From Glaciecola sp965660815 (GTDB lineage: Bacteria; Pseudomonadota; Gammaproteobacteria; Enterobacterales; Alteromonadaceae), in contig CBFIBG010000004.1 of NCBI GenBank assembly GCA_965660815.1, positions 52,272-116,271 on the forward strand: DNA of 64,000 bases. The letters are read 5' to 3'. Under the pieces are notes generated by a model. It searched no databases. It worked only from the letters and a program-made list of their open reading frames with translations, and was not told the origin of the DNA. Made by a program: the position numbers and the translations under genes. This document shows positions 36,165-45,211 of this stretch, one piece after another; position 1 is the first letter of the stretch; every line of letters starts with the position of its first letter.

Positions 36165-37322
36165 ATGAATCAAATAATTATGAAAAACGTTCATTCAGAA
36201 ATACTTAAATTAATAATTCTCGTTCTTTTTATTTTATTAATACAATCGTGCGGTAGTGTCAATCGTGATTATGACGCGAAGATATTAGCGTATTCCTTAG
36301 AGGGCCGGTGGGTAAAAGACATCGACTCAGAATTTATGCTAAACCCCCAAACCTCAGGTCTCACTTATTATAAAGATCATTTATATTCAATTTCAGACGG
36401 AAGTGCTCACAGCAGCCAGATTAAAAGATTGCATAAAATAGATCCAGATACTGCATCAGTGATTGAAAAGCAGGGGCCTTTTAAACTAGCAGACAGTGTT
36501 AAATCAACCTGTTTTGCCTCATATTTAACGACTAGACCTGACTATGAGGGACTAGTTGCCATTCCTAATCAAGCTGATACATGGTTGACTGTAACAGAAG
36601 ACGCGACGAGAGCTGGGCAGCTCAGTAGTGAATGTAGAGAGAAATTTAAAGACACTTACTCAACTGAGCACCCAACATTGTTGGTCAAGCTCGAGCTTAT
36701 AAATGACGATATTTTCGTCACAGGTATAAGAGCAATTCAATTCAGTGCTTCTGATAACGTCGGCAACTTCCCAAATGATGGTATTGAGGGCATTACTATA
36801 ACTCGAGACTACACCTTACTACTTGGGTTGGAAAAAGACGCGAATACAAAAGCAAGGCTTTTTAAAGTTAAATTTACAGATCAGATGTTTAACAAAGTTG
36901 ATGAATTTTTGAAAGTTCAAAGTCTTGATGTTGACTTTCCGGCGTTTGAAAGCGGTAATCATCCAATCAATGGCATGGACGTATATTATCCAGACGCTGC
37001 AAGTGCAGGTTATTTAATTGCCGCCGCTCGCAACGATGACCAGTTGTGGATCGTTGATCTCACGAATAACAAGCCAGCCAAAATATTACAGTTGAATTTT
37101 TATGCACCCAGCCCAGCAAATTCAAATTGCGAGCCTTTACATAAAATTAAAAATACAGCGTTGGAAGGCGTTGCTGTGCATAACGAGATTTTGTATCTGA
37201 TCAACGACCCATGGAAAAAAGTATATCCAGATAATGTTATTTGCGCCTCTGACAAGCAAAGGTATGAGGAGTTTGCGCCATTGATTTTTGAACTTCCAAT
37301 CGATGAAAAGTGGTTCAGATAA
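36165..37322 (+). CDS. Lipoprotein with beta-propeller / esterase-like phytase-type domain
   Basis: A 385-residue lipoprotein; the signal ends at LIQSC (Cys29), from the ATG at 36165, while MKNVHSEI five codons later is an alternative start. The mature part looks like a six-bladed beta-propeller of the SdiA-regulated/esterase-like phytase group: TSGLTYYKDHLYSISDGS, RPDYEGLVAIP, NDGIEGITITRDYTLLLGLEKD and LEGVAVHNEILYLINDPW. These families bind or cleave phosphate or lactone compounds, but the substrate is not predictable here. It is convergent with msrA. Confidence 0.75.
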   Translation: MNQIIMKNVHSEILKLIILVLFILLIQSCGSVNRDYDAKILAYSLEGRWVKDIDSEFMLNPQTSGLTYYKDHLYSISDGSAHSSQIKRLHKIDPDTASVIEKQGPFKLADSVKSTCFASYLTTRPDYEGLVAIPNQADTWLTVTEDATRAGQLSSECREKFKDTYSTEHPTLLVKLELINDDIFVTGIRAIQFSASDNVGNFPNDGIEGITITRDYTLLLGLEKDANTKARLFKVKFTDQMFNKVDEFLKVQSLDVDFPAFESGNHPINGMDVYYPDAASAGYLIAAARNDDQLWIVDLTNNKPAKILQLNFYAPSPANSNCEPLHKIKNTALEGVAVHNEILYLINDPWKKVYPDNVICASDKQRYEEFAPLIFELPIDEKWFR

Positions 37323-37345
37323 CGTTATCTTAACCTTAACCTAGG

Positions 37346-37879
37346 TTATTTTAGCTTTGAAGCAAAAGTTTTCTTGAATTTTGCTAATTTGGGTTGCACT
37401 ACCATACTGCAATACATGTTTTGGGGGTTGTTTGATAAATAATCTTGGTGGTAACTCTCCGCCTGTGAATAGTTTTCAAGTCCGCTAACTTCGGTAACAA
37501 CTGGGTTTGGCCATATACCTTCGCGCTCGATTTCTTCTATTATCGACAGAGCAGCTTTTTTTTGTTCTTCGCTGGTGTAATAGATGCCTGATCTGTACTG
37601 AGAGCCAACGTCGTTGCCTTGTCTGTTGACCTGTGTGGGATCATGCAGAGCAAAAAAGATTTCAAGTACCTCTCTTAAAGATAATTGGTCTTTATCAAAT
37701 GTAACTTGCACAACTTCTGCATGCCCAGTGTTACCTGTACAAACCTCTTCATAACTGGGGTTTTTAGTTTCGCCGTTTGAATAGCCACTAAAGGCACTCA
37801 CCACGCCTTGCACTGTGTTATATGCACTTTCTAAACACCAAAAACATCCGCCTGCTAAAGTAATAGTTTCTTTATTCAT
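37346..37879 (-). CDS. msrA: Peptide methionine sulfoxide reductase MsrA
   Basis: MsrA repairs S-methionine sulfoxide in oxidised proteins. The 177-residue protein has the catalytic motif GGCFWC with Cys12 and the conserved Phe13, Trp14, and the conserved segments EVCTGNTGHAEVVQVTFD, FFALHDPTQVNRQGNDVGSQYRS and YHQDYLSNNP. It is cytosolic, with a single domain not fused to MsrB. No MsrB gene is in the window. ATG 37879 fits the family. Confidence 0.96.
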   Translation of the reverse strand: MNKETITLAGGCFWCLESAYNTVQGVVSAFSGYSNGETKNPSYEEVCTGNTGHAEVVQVTFDKDQLSLREVLEIFFALHDPTQVNRQGNDVGSQYRSGIYYTSEEQKKAALSIIEEIEREGIWPNPVVTEVSGLENYSQAESYHQDYLSNNPQNMYCSMVVQPKLAKFKKTFASKLK

Positions 37880-37989
37880 TAATAAACATCCAAATTTTCT
37901 TGTTTTACAATTCTATCAAATTGTTCATTAAACTTAGTACCATTAACTTACGTACAGAATGCCATTAAGTTCTATTTATTGGAGGTTCG

Positions 37990-38379
37990 GTGGCTTTTAC
38001 TATTTTTTATGACGGAACATGCCCGTTGTGTGAGAAAGAAATGAATCAGCTAAAAAAGCTTAACACGAAGGGTAATTTAAGCTTTGTGGATATTATGGAC
38101 GAACATTTTGCGCAGAACTATCCAAAGCTGGATTTCGATGCACTAAACGATCGAATTCACGGCATGTGTGAAGATGGCACATTGCTGGTTGGTTTAGATG
38201 CAACTCACAGAGCATGGAGTGAAGTTGGTAGAGGTTGGGTATATGCTCCATTACGCTGGCCCATAATTCGGTTTTTCGCTGACAAGGCTTATCTAATATT
38301 TGCAAAAAATCGCTACAAAATTTCTTATTGGCTGACCGGGAAACAGCGCTGCCAAAATAATAACTGTAAGGTGAAATGA
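37990..38379 (+). CDS. DCC-family thiol-disulfide oxidoreductase (DUF393)
   Basis: A 129-residue protein of the DUF393 group, named for the DxxCxxC motif: YDGTCPLCEKE with Cys11 and Cys14. Family members are thought to act in thiol-disulfide exchange; the substrates are not known. The GTG start at 37990 is supported by GGAGG 5-9 bases upstream. The C-terminal part has an amphipathic to hydrophobic segment (PLRWPIIRFFADKAYLIF). It overlaps the SDR gene by ATGA, so the two are one unit. Confidence 0.88.
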   Translation: MAFTIFYDGTCPLCEKEMNQLKKLNTKGNLSFVDIMDEHFAQNYPKLDFDALNDRIHGMCEDGTLLVGLDATHRAWSEVGRGWVYAPLRWPIIRFFADKAYLIFAKNRYKISYWLTGKQRCQNNNCKVK

Positions 38380-39110
38380 AAATGTCCGAGCATGTATTGG
38401 TAATAGGAGCAAGTGGCGGGATTGGTCAAGAGTTGGTTGAGCAACTCACAAGCGATGAAGAGGTCAGCACTGTACATTGTGTTTCTAGGAGTGAAATAAA
38501 TGCAAAATCACAGAAACAAAAGACCTATACATTCGATTCGTCAGATGAGTCATCGGTTGATAACTTTATTAGGCAGATTGTTGAACAGGGCGTTAAATTT
38601 AGTCGCGTTATCTGCACTACCGGTGTTTTGCATACATCGGGTAGTAAACAACTTAAACCAGAAAAAAGGTTAGAAGATTTAAGTTCGGAACAACTTATTG
38701 AGTACTTTAGAATTAACACAATTGTTCCAGCATTATGGTTAAAGAATCTTGTTAAAGTATTAGATAAAGAACGAGCTTCTATTGTATTTTTCAGCGCCCG
38801 CGTGGGCAGCATCAGCGAAAACGGGCTTGGAGGTTGGTACGGGTATCGGTCCTCAAAAGCGGCATTAAATATGATGGTCAAAACCGCCAGTGTTGAATAT
38901 AAAAGGAGGTCACCTAATACTGTTTTAGCCTGTTATCATCCAGGTACGGTAGATACCAAACTTAGTAAACCATTTCAATCAAATGTTAAACCTAATAAAT
39001 TATTCACACCCCAGTTCACTGTCAGTCAATTACTCTCTCACATAAAAGCTTTTGATAGTGAACAAAGTCCTTACTATATTGATTGGGAGGGAAAAACCAT
39101 AAATTACTAA
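38376..39110 (+). CDS. Short-chain dehydrogenase/reductase
   Basis: A 244-residue classical SDR with cofactor loop GASGGIGQ (11-18) and catalytic Tyr157-x3-Lys161 (YGYRSSK). The Ser of the catalytic triad is likely in FFSARVGSISEN. The cofactor and substrate are unknown. The start ATG at 38376 overlaps the upstream stop (ATGA), coupling it to the DUF393 gene; MSEHVLVIG at 38382 is an alternative start. Confidence 0.88.
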   Translation: MKMSEHVLVIGASGGIGQELVEQLTSDEEVSTVHCVSRSEINAKSQKQKTYTFDSSDESSVDNFIRQIVEQGVKFSRVICTTGVLHTSGSKQLKPEKRLEDLSSEQLIEYFRINTIVPALWLKNLVKVLDKERASIVFFSARVGSISENGLGGWYGYRSSKAALNMMVKTASVEYKRRSPNTVLACYHPGTVDTKLSKPFQSNVKPNKLFTPQFTVSQLLSHIKAFDSEQSPYYIDWEGKTINY

Positions 39111-39233
39111 TAATGTCACGGATGCGACCCGTGAGTACCTGTGTTTGTTACTGTAAAGACTTTTATGTTAATTACTGTTAACATTTATGCGATAAAGTTG
39201 TGTCCAAAAGAATAACAAAAAAAGGAATGCATA

Positions 39234-40670
39234 ATGGCTGGTTCAAGAGAGCAGTTTGGTTCTAAGCTAGGGTTTGTTTTGGCGGCAGCGGGTTCTGCCG
39301 TCGGCATAGGTAATTTGGTCGGGTTTCCTGTGGGCGCCGCTAAGAATGGTGGAGGCGCTTTTTTACTAATGTATGCAATTTTTGTCTTAGCTATATGTTT
39401 GCCAGTTATGATTGCAGAAATGACAGTCGGAAGATCCAGCCAAAAAGATCCCTTAGGCGCTTATACTAGTTTATCAAACAAGAGTCGTCCGTGGCGAATT
39501 GCTGGCTGGTTGTCAATCATTACACCTTTTATGATAGCCGTTTTCTATTTAGTGATAACAGTCTGGATTTTTGGATATTTTGCTGAGTCAGCAATGGGCA
39601 ATCTAGACGTTTTGGCACAGCCTGACACCTTTGGAAGCTTCATAAATGGTACCTCTTTATTTTTTTACATGGGCTTAGTATTAGCGATTGTTTATCTCAT
39701 ATTACAAGGAGGGGTGAAAGAGGGGATTGAAAAAGCAGCAAAAATTCTTATGCCAGCTCTTTTTGCGATGCTTCTATTATTGGTAGCCTTTGTTTTAACC
39801 AGAGAAAACGCCCTAGCTGGGGTGAAATTTTATCTAATTCCCGATATTTCGAAAATTAACGCTCAAGTGATCAATGGAGCGCTTTCTCAGGCATTTTTCT
39901 CTTTATCCTTAGGTATGGGTATTATGATAACCTATGGCAGTTACATAGACCGTAGAGCCAATCTGCCCTCTTCTGCAAAGTTAGTGGCATTAACCGATAC
40001 TGCGGTCGCATTTACGGCAGGTCTAATGATCTTACCCGCCATATTTTCATTTAATCCAAGCGTCAATCCAGACAGTCTGAGTGAATCGTCAGTTTCTATG
40101 ATCTTTTCGTATCTTCCTCAAATTTTCTTGGCGCTTCAGGAGTCCATCGGCTATCTCGGTGCCAGTATCATCGCTTGTATATTCTTTCTTTTAGTATTTT
40201 TCGCCGCTATTACTTCGCTGGTATCCATATTTGAGGTACCTGTGGCCGCTCTTATGAGTGAGAAGGGCGCGTCGAGAAAACAAGCTCTAGTGCTAGGGGG
40301 AGCTTTATTAATCGTATTTTCTTTGATGTGTACCTTATCTTTCGGTCTAGTAGGCTTTTTGTCTAACTTTGTATCTTACGCTGATGCCAATAAATCCTTC
40401 TTTGACGTTGTATACGATGTATTCTACGAAACTATTTTGCCGTTAAATGGATTGCTAATATGCCTGTTTGTAGCCTACCGATGGCGACACAAAGCATTTA
40501 ATGAAGAGTTAGAGCAAGGTGCAGTCGACTTTAAGAATAGCTTTTTAGAAAAATACGTGAATATTTCACTAAAGACATTCATTCCTGCTGTGCTTGCCGT
40601 AATATTTATTAATACGGTATTGATTAAATACTTTGCCATTGATCTAGTCGCTAACTTTTTAGGCTCTTAA
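39234..40670 (+). CDS. Neurotransmitter:sodium symporter (NSS/SNF) family transporter
   Basis: A 478-residue membrane protein with about 11-12 helices that uses the Na+ gradient to import amino acids or similar compounds (LeuT-like fold). The first helix has the Na+/substrate signature FVLAAAGSAVGIGNLVGFP, then KNGGGAFLLMYAIFVLAI, and later SQAFFSLSLGMGIMITYGSYI. Such a symporter suits an organism with Na+-NQR. Substrate cannot be predicted. It is followed by a convergent gene with a 4-base overlap of stop codons. Confidence 0.93.
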   Translation: MAGSREQFGSKLGFVLAAAGSAVGIGNLVGFPVGAAKNGGGAFLLMYAIFVLAICLPVMIAEMTVGRSSQKDPLGAYTSLSNKSRPWRIAGWLSIITPFMIAVFYLVITVWIFGYFAESAMGNLDVLAQPDTFGSFINGTSLFFYMGLVLAIVYLILQGGVKEGIEKAAKILMPALFAMLLLLVAFVLTRENALAGVKFYLIPDISKINAQVINGALSQAFFSLSLGMGIMITYGSYIDRRANLPSSAKLVALTDTAVAFTAGLMILPAIFSFNPSVNPDSLSESSVSMIFSYLPQIFLALQESIGYLGASIIACIFFLLVFFAAITSLVSIFEVPVAALMSEKGASRKQALVLGGALLIVFSLMCTLSFGLVGFLSNFVSYADANKSFFDVVYDVFYETILPLNGLLICLFVAYRWRHKAFNEELEQGAVDFKNSFLEKYVNISLKTFIPAVLAVIFINTVLIKYFAIDLVANFLGS

Positions 40671-41590
40671 ACAAGGTGGTTGGGCAACATATTATAGGGA
40701 CTGGGATACTTTAACTGTAAGTTTCCCAGCTTCGCCAAGCTTTCTTCGGGTCGTATAATCTTTCCTTTGGCGCAATTTTTGGTGTCTTCTAGAAAAGTTG
40801 GAGCGCTGAGTCCAAGTTTTTCAGCGCACCATTTGTAGTAATCCCTTCTAGATGGATGCTCCAAACTCGATAAATTCAAAGCAATGCCAGATAAGTCTAG
40901 GTCAATCGTTTTTTTTATGCAGTTAATCAAATCCTTTTGATGTATTAAATTAACCCCGTTATCTCCTTGAGCAATCTCTGCTTTCTTAACTAAAGTAAAT
41001 ATAGGATGACGATAGCTTCCGTCAAAGTTTTCACCTATTAAGCCAGCAGGACGAAGTATTACGGACTTTTCTGCGAAATTCGCCATTAAATACTGTTCTA
41101 TTTCCACGTGTGCAATGGCTGACTCGCTAACGGGTTGAACCATTGTTTTGGACGTTATATTTCCTGTAACTTTGCCAAAGACTGATGTGGTGCTGATAAA
41201 GATGACTTTATCAACATCTAATGTAAAGATATCGTCAATCAGTTTAGTCATATTCTTTATAAAGTTAATAGCCTTAAAGTTAGAGCGTCCTGGGGGAATA
41301 TTAAGAACAACGCATTTATACTGAATAACATTTGGTGTATCAAAAAGATTTGAAAGCACTTGTGAATAATAAGGGTAGTTCTGATCCAGATGCATTAAAT
41401 AAGAATTTATTTGTATTGATTTTAATAGACTTTGCTTTTTATTGGTCCGAACGGTACCGTTCACGAAAGTGTTTCTACATTTCAATAATCGCGCAAGAGG
41501 AACGCCTAGCCAACCAAGACCAATGATATGAACACTTTTAGAATACTCATATAAGCCGCTCTGTGTTGTTTGAGAACCTGTTTCGAACAT
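40667..41590 (-). CDS. YeeZ-like NAD(P)-dependent epimerase/dehydratase family protein
   Basis: A 307-residue protein with the Rossmann start VHIIGLGWLGVPLARLL (about 20-36) and SDR-extended features STTSVFG, LRPAGLIGEN, GVNLIHQKDLINCI and YDYYKWC-like ends. It resembles E. coli YeeZ closely in order of motifs (GLGWLG, GVNLVHLEDVI), with an extra 18 residues at the N-terminus. Substrate unknown. It shares stop-codon bases with the convergent NSS gene. Confidence 0.84.
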   Translation of the reverse strand: MFETGSQTTQSGLYEYSKSVHIIGLGWLGVPLARLLKCRNTFVNGTVRTNKKQSLLKSIQINSYLMHLDQNYPYYSQVLSNLFDTPNVIQYKCVVLNIPPGRSNFKAINFIKNMTKLIDDIFTLDVDKVIFISTTSVFGKVTGNITSKTMVQPVSESAIAHVEIEQYLMANFAEKSVILRPAGLIGENFDGSYRHPIFTLVKKAEIAQGDNGVNLIHQKDLINCIKKTIDLDLSGIALNLSSLEHPSRRDYYKWCAEKLGLSAPTFLEDTKNCAKGKIIRPEESLAKLGNLQLKYPSPYNMLPNHLV

Positions 41591-41712
41591 TGGTGTTTAA
41601 TCTTTATCTTGTAATTAATCATTTATATGAATGCACTAGGCCATTGGATTAAAAAACAGACCATGGATAACATGGCCTAAGGTTGTGCAATACATATCGC
41701 ACGTACATAAAA

Positions 41713-42504
41713 TTAAGCTTTATGCTTTAAATCTATTAGGTTCAGATTTTTAAGATCGTCTATGTTATTTAATTTATCTTCGGCAGAGTCTAAGCTATAG
41801 AGTTTTTCACAGAGTTTTTCAGCCTTGTCTTCAAGACGGACAGAGAGTTCATCTGCTCTTTTTTCTATGTCAGCACCCATCGTTTCCATTCGTGCTTCAA
41901 AATCTTCAAAATTGGAATCACCTGAGAATAAGGCTTGTCCCATCCCAATAAGCAATTGGCCCATTAGTTTACTCATTAGTTCCTGAGTTATGTCGTCGAT
42001 TTCTTGTTCAAGAGACTTGTCAAAACCTAAATCTTCAGAAAGATATACTGAATTAAAAGTTAAAGAATCGGGGTTCTGATATACATGTTCTTCTATAGCA
42101 GTCACTGCATCGGTTAGACGTTCGTCTATTAAGTTTGGCAACTCAGTTTGTTCACCAAAAAATCCTGTAAACACTTGGGTTAGTGCCATATTAGTAATAT
42201 TTAACGCTTCGATAGTGATATCAACAACCAAGGGAATACTGCTTTCAATGTCGTTATAATATGCTTTGGCTACTGCGGTTTGTTCGTTGTCGAGTGAAAG
42301 TGTTTTATTATTGACTCGGACTTCGCCATTCGGATTAAAGATGATACTTTCTTTATCGTTCGGCCTTATTGTGAGTAAATTATTTTCAAAGCTCATCTCA
42401 CCTAAAATATTAGTCTCGCACTTTAAATCAAAATTGTTAGTTGCGAAACTCGGTTTACTGGTTATTAACAGAACACTAACGAAAGCGATATATTTAATAT
42501 TCAT
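41713..42504 (-). CDS. DUF2884 (YggN-like) periplasmic protein
   Basis: A 263-residue protein with a signal peptide (about 1-21) and the DUF2884 pattern: LTIRPNDKESIIFNPNGEVRVNNKTLSL and AVAKAYYNDIESSIPLVVDITIEALNI, similar to E. coli YggN (NLVISPDGNVMRNDKPLTL). The C-terminal half is strongly helical and acidic with likely coiled coil (about 180-255). The function of the family is unknown. Confidence 0.84.
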   Translation of the reverse strand: MNIKYIAFVSVLLITSKPSFATNNFDLKCETNILGEMSFENNLLTIRPNDKESIIFNPNGEVRVNNKTLSLDNEQTAVAKAYYNDIESSIPLVVDITIEALNITNMALTQVFTGFFGEQTELPNLIDERLTDAVTAIEEHVYQNPDSLTFNSVYLSEDLGFDKSLEQEIDDITQELMSKLMGQLLIGMGQALFSGDSNFEDFEARMETMGADIEKRADELSVRLEDKAEKLCEKLYSLDSAEDKLNNIDDLKNLNLIDLKHKA

Positions 42505-42882
42505 TTTTATTACCTTTGAGACTTTTATAATTAGTTATTTTATAAGACTTTTATCTTACAATTCAGTTGTTAAAGGACGAAATTTTGCAAAATCATACAA
42601 AATTTAGTCATGAATGGCGGTTATCTATCGAACAACTATGCGCTTTTTACATTACATTAAGATTAGCAATGAGAATGCCAATTGAATATTATTTTATAAA
42701 AACAAAGAGATATGAAAATTGGTTGCGAAATTAATTTAAAATAAGCGTGTTTATTTAAATAAATAACAAATTATTAGTAAAATTGACCACGATCATAATC
42801 TCACCACAAATATAAATTTACCGACTAGGTTTATGTCGCACTTTATTGCATAATACGGCCATTAATTTTGGAGAAACTTGTT
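42505..42882. other. 378-base divergent region between the DUF2884 gene and a small membrane protein
   Basis: Strongly AT-rich, no gene seen. It should hold the two divergent promoters. I recognise no operator. Confidence 0.5.
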
Positions 42883-43086
42883 ATGTTAGAGACATTACTG
42901 GTAGTGGCTGACACTATTTTATTTGGCCTAATGATGTTGGCGTTAGTGCTAGGCATTTCTTGTATCGTTATGGCTTTTTTAAGTGATAAAAAGGGTGCTG
43001 ACGCTTTAAAAGAGCGTATCGAATTTGGTTTTTTTGGCGTTTCCGGCTTAGCTATAATGGCTTTGCTTGCAGTCGCTACCTCTTAG
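42883..43086 (+). CDS. Small two-helix membrane protein, function unknown
   Basis: A 67-residue protein from ATG 42883, which has GGAG 9 bases upstream; a TTG at 42868 is an upstream alternative. It consists of two hydrophobic segments (about 8-32 and 47-65) joined by a charged loop SDKKGADALKERIEF. I do not recognise the family. Its stop overlaps that of the convergent MscS gene by 4 bases (TTAG). A regulator or subunit role is possible but is only inference. Confidence 0.78.
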   Translation: MLETLLVVADTILFGLMMLALVLGISCIVMAFLSDKKGADALKERIEFGFFGVSGLAIMALLAVATS

Positions 43087-44315
43087 TTTGATACGCGCTG
43101 ATACACTTTTAGACCGAAAATTGGCATTATTGAAAGAAGATGATCAAATATTTCCGCTTGGACATGTTCATAATCTGTCCAAGCTTGTTTTTTGCTGAAG
43201 CAATAAACTTCTAAAGGAAGTCCTATTTCTGTAGGGGAAAGGTGACGCACCATTTGAGTTAAATTTTCATGAACGTCAGGATGAACCTTTAAATATTCTG
43301 TGCAATAGGCCCTAAATGTGCCTATATTAGTAAGCTTTCTTGAGTTTATTAGGTCCTCTCCATTCGTTTTTCTAGTTTCAGAATCTTGCATGATCGCATC
43401 AGTCTTACTTTTAAGATAATTCTGCAACAGCGTTATTTTTGTCCATTCAATCAATTGCTCTTCAGAGGCAAATTCGATGCTTTTAATATCGATGTATATG
43501 CTTCTTTTTATTCTCCTACCACCTGATTCTTGCATGCCTCTGTAGTTTTTTACTGCATCGCTGGTGAGATTATATGTAGGAATAGTCGAAATAGTTTTGT
43601 CCCAATTTTGTACTTTAACCACAGTTAATCCTATTTGAGTGATCTCTCCATCTACACCGAACTTTGATATCTGTATCCAGTCGCCAGTATTAAACATTCG
43701 GTTCGCTGCTATTTGTATTCCAGCGACAAATCCTAAAATAGTATCTCTAAAAATCAGTAGAAGTACCGCAGCAACGGCAGTTAAACCTGACAATAGGTAA
43801 ATCGGGCTTTTGCCCAAAAACACAGATACAAGAAAAAACACTAGCCCAATAGAAACTAACAATCTAGCTACTTGAATAAACCCCGTAATAGGCGCTTTTT
43901 TCGATAATCTAGATTGATTATAAATAGCTTCTATCGCCGACAATAGTGCACTGATTACAAGGAACATGGCGATGGCAAAATATAGATTGGTAACCATGCT
44001 TAGTAGCAAAAAAGGTGGGGTGTCTTCTTGGTACAATGCATATTTACCAAAGTATAATACTCCGACTGGAAAGAGATGTGCTAATCGACTAAACAGTCCT
44101 TTATCTAACAACACATCGTCCCATTTATTTTTTGTAAACTTAGCTAATCGAGTAAATTTAAAACTTAATATTAATCGAGCCACTAGGTGAGAAATAAGTG
44201 CTAACGATATTAAAAGTAATATACCGGCTAAGATATATTCAACTGATTCTAAAGAAGTAGAAATCCCTACGGATTCGAATAGTTTGATTATCAAGTCATG
44301 GCTACTGTTATTCAT
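43083..44315 (-). CDS. Mechanosensitive channel MscS family (YbdG-like)
   Basis: A 410-residue channel homologous to E. coli YbdG/MscM. It has about five N-terminal helices, then the pore-lining and beta-domain signature FRDTILGFVAGIQIAANRMFNTGDWIQI, and a soluble C-terminal domain. It releases solutes under hypo-osmotic stress. It overlaps the acyltransferase gene upstream by 8 bases, so it is translated from the same transcript. The large-conductance MscS glycine/alanine pattern of TM3 is not fully visible in the sequence. Confidence 0.88.
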   Translation of the reverse strand: MNNSSHDLIIKLFESVGISTSLESVEYILAGILLLISLALISHLVARLILSFKFTRLAKFTKNKWDDVLLDKGLFSRLAHLFPVGVLYFGKYALYQEDTPPFLLLSMVTNLYFAIAMFLVISALLSAIEAIYNQSRLSKKAPITGFIQVARLLVSIGLVFFLVSVFLGKSPIYLLSGLTAVAAVLLLIFRDTILGFVAGIQIAANRMFNTGDWIQISKFGVDGEITQIGLTVVKVQNWDKTISTIPTYNLTSDAVKNYRGMQESGGRRIKRSIYIDIKSIEFASEEQLIEWTKITLLQNYLKSKTDAIMQDSETRKTNGEDLINSRKLTNIGTFRAYCTEYLKVHPDVHENLTQMVRHLSPTEIGLPLEVYCFSKKQAWTDYEHVQAEIFDHLLSIMPIFGLKVYQRVSN

Positions 44316-45210
44316 TTATATTTAAACCTGTCATCCATTTGCGCATGCGCTCATTTTTGTTTGCCCATAGTTCATTGATCCATTGTTGAAATTTACTCTG
44401 AAATGTCGGATTGTCAAAGTAGTCGCCGATTAGATCGTTGGATACATCAAGGCTTTTCACGTCAATTATAATATTACTCATTCTACCACTTAACATATCC
44501 ATCATTGGGTGCTCTGAATTAGGGTAAGCTATTGTAATGTCGAGTATATTACTGAATAACTCGCCCATCGCAGTCAGAGTGAAGGCAATACCGCCTGCCT
44601 TAGGGCGCAACAAATGTGAGAATGGGCTTTTTCGTTCCTCGTGTTTAAGCTTAGTAAAGCGGGTTCCTTCAACAAAATTAATTACGGTTGTAGGGGTATC
44701 AATAAACTTCTCACACGATTTTTTTGTGGTTTCAATATCTTTACCTTTTAAATGAGGGTATTTTTCCAAAAATTTCCTGCTATATCTTTGCATAAATGGC
44801 ATATCTAGAGCCCAAGCAGATAAACCCACAAACGGTAACCAAATAAGTTCTTTCTTTAAGAAAAATTTAGGAGGTGGGATGCGTGTTGCGCAAAAATCAA
44901 TAAGTAAAATAATATCTAAATAGCTTATATGGTTTGCGGTAATTAAGTACCACTTTTGCTTGGACAAAGGTTGATCAATTTCAATCTTTATTTCTATAGG
45001 ATTAAACATTTTAATCATAACCACACTGATTATTCCAAATGACAAATATAATCGGTGCATCACTCGCAAGAGGAATTTATTGATAATTCTTATCGGCAAC
45101 ATAAAACGCACTAGGCCAAATAAGATGACTAAACCGCCCCAAAAAGACATATTACACAACTGTAAAAATGTATGAATCACAAAAATTACAACAAAACGTA
45201 CTTTATGCAT
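44308..45210 (-). CDS. Lysophospholipid acyltransferase family protein (YihG-like), copy 1
   Basis: A 300-residue LPLAT/PlsC-type acyltransferase. The catalytic motif is NHISYLD (HX4D) and the second is FVEGTRF; an N-terminal membrane segment (about 14-35) anchors it. The segment KFFLKKELIWLPFVGLSAWALDMPFMQRYS is typical of YihG/YihR-like proteins that act in cardiolipin or phospholipid remodelling. It is one of two tandem paralogues and is 1 base downstream of copy 2; it overlaps mscS by 8 bases. Substrate specificity is not predicted. Confidence 0.86.
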   Translation of the reverse strand: MHKVRFVVIFVIHTFLQLCNMSFWGGLVILFGLVRFMLPIRIINKFLLRVMHRLYLSFGIISVVMIKMFNPIEIKIEIDQPLSKQKWYLITANHISYLDIILLIDFCATRIPPPKFFLKKELIWLPFVGLSAWALDMPFMQRYSRKFLEKYPHLKGKDIETTKKSCEKFIDTPTTVINFVEGTRFTKLKHEERKSPFSHLLRPKAGGIAFTLTAMGELFSNILDITIAYPNSEHPMMDMLSGRMSNIIIDVKSLDVSNDLIGDYFDNPTFQSKFQQWINELWANKNERMRKWMTGLNINE

Positions 45211-45211
45211 A

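Noticed and set aside
41637..41679. 8-bp inverted repeat TAGGCCAT / ATGGCCTA after the DUF2884 gene
   Set aside because: Loop of 27 bases and no T run; too weak to call as a terminator.
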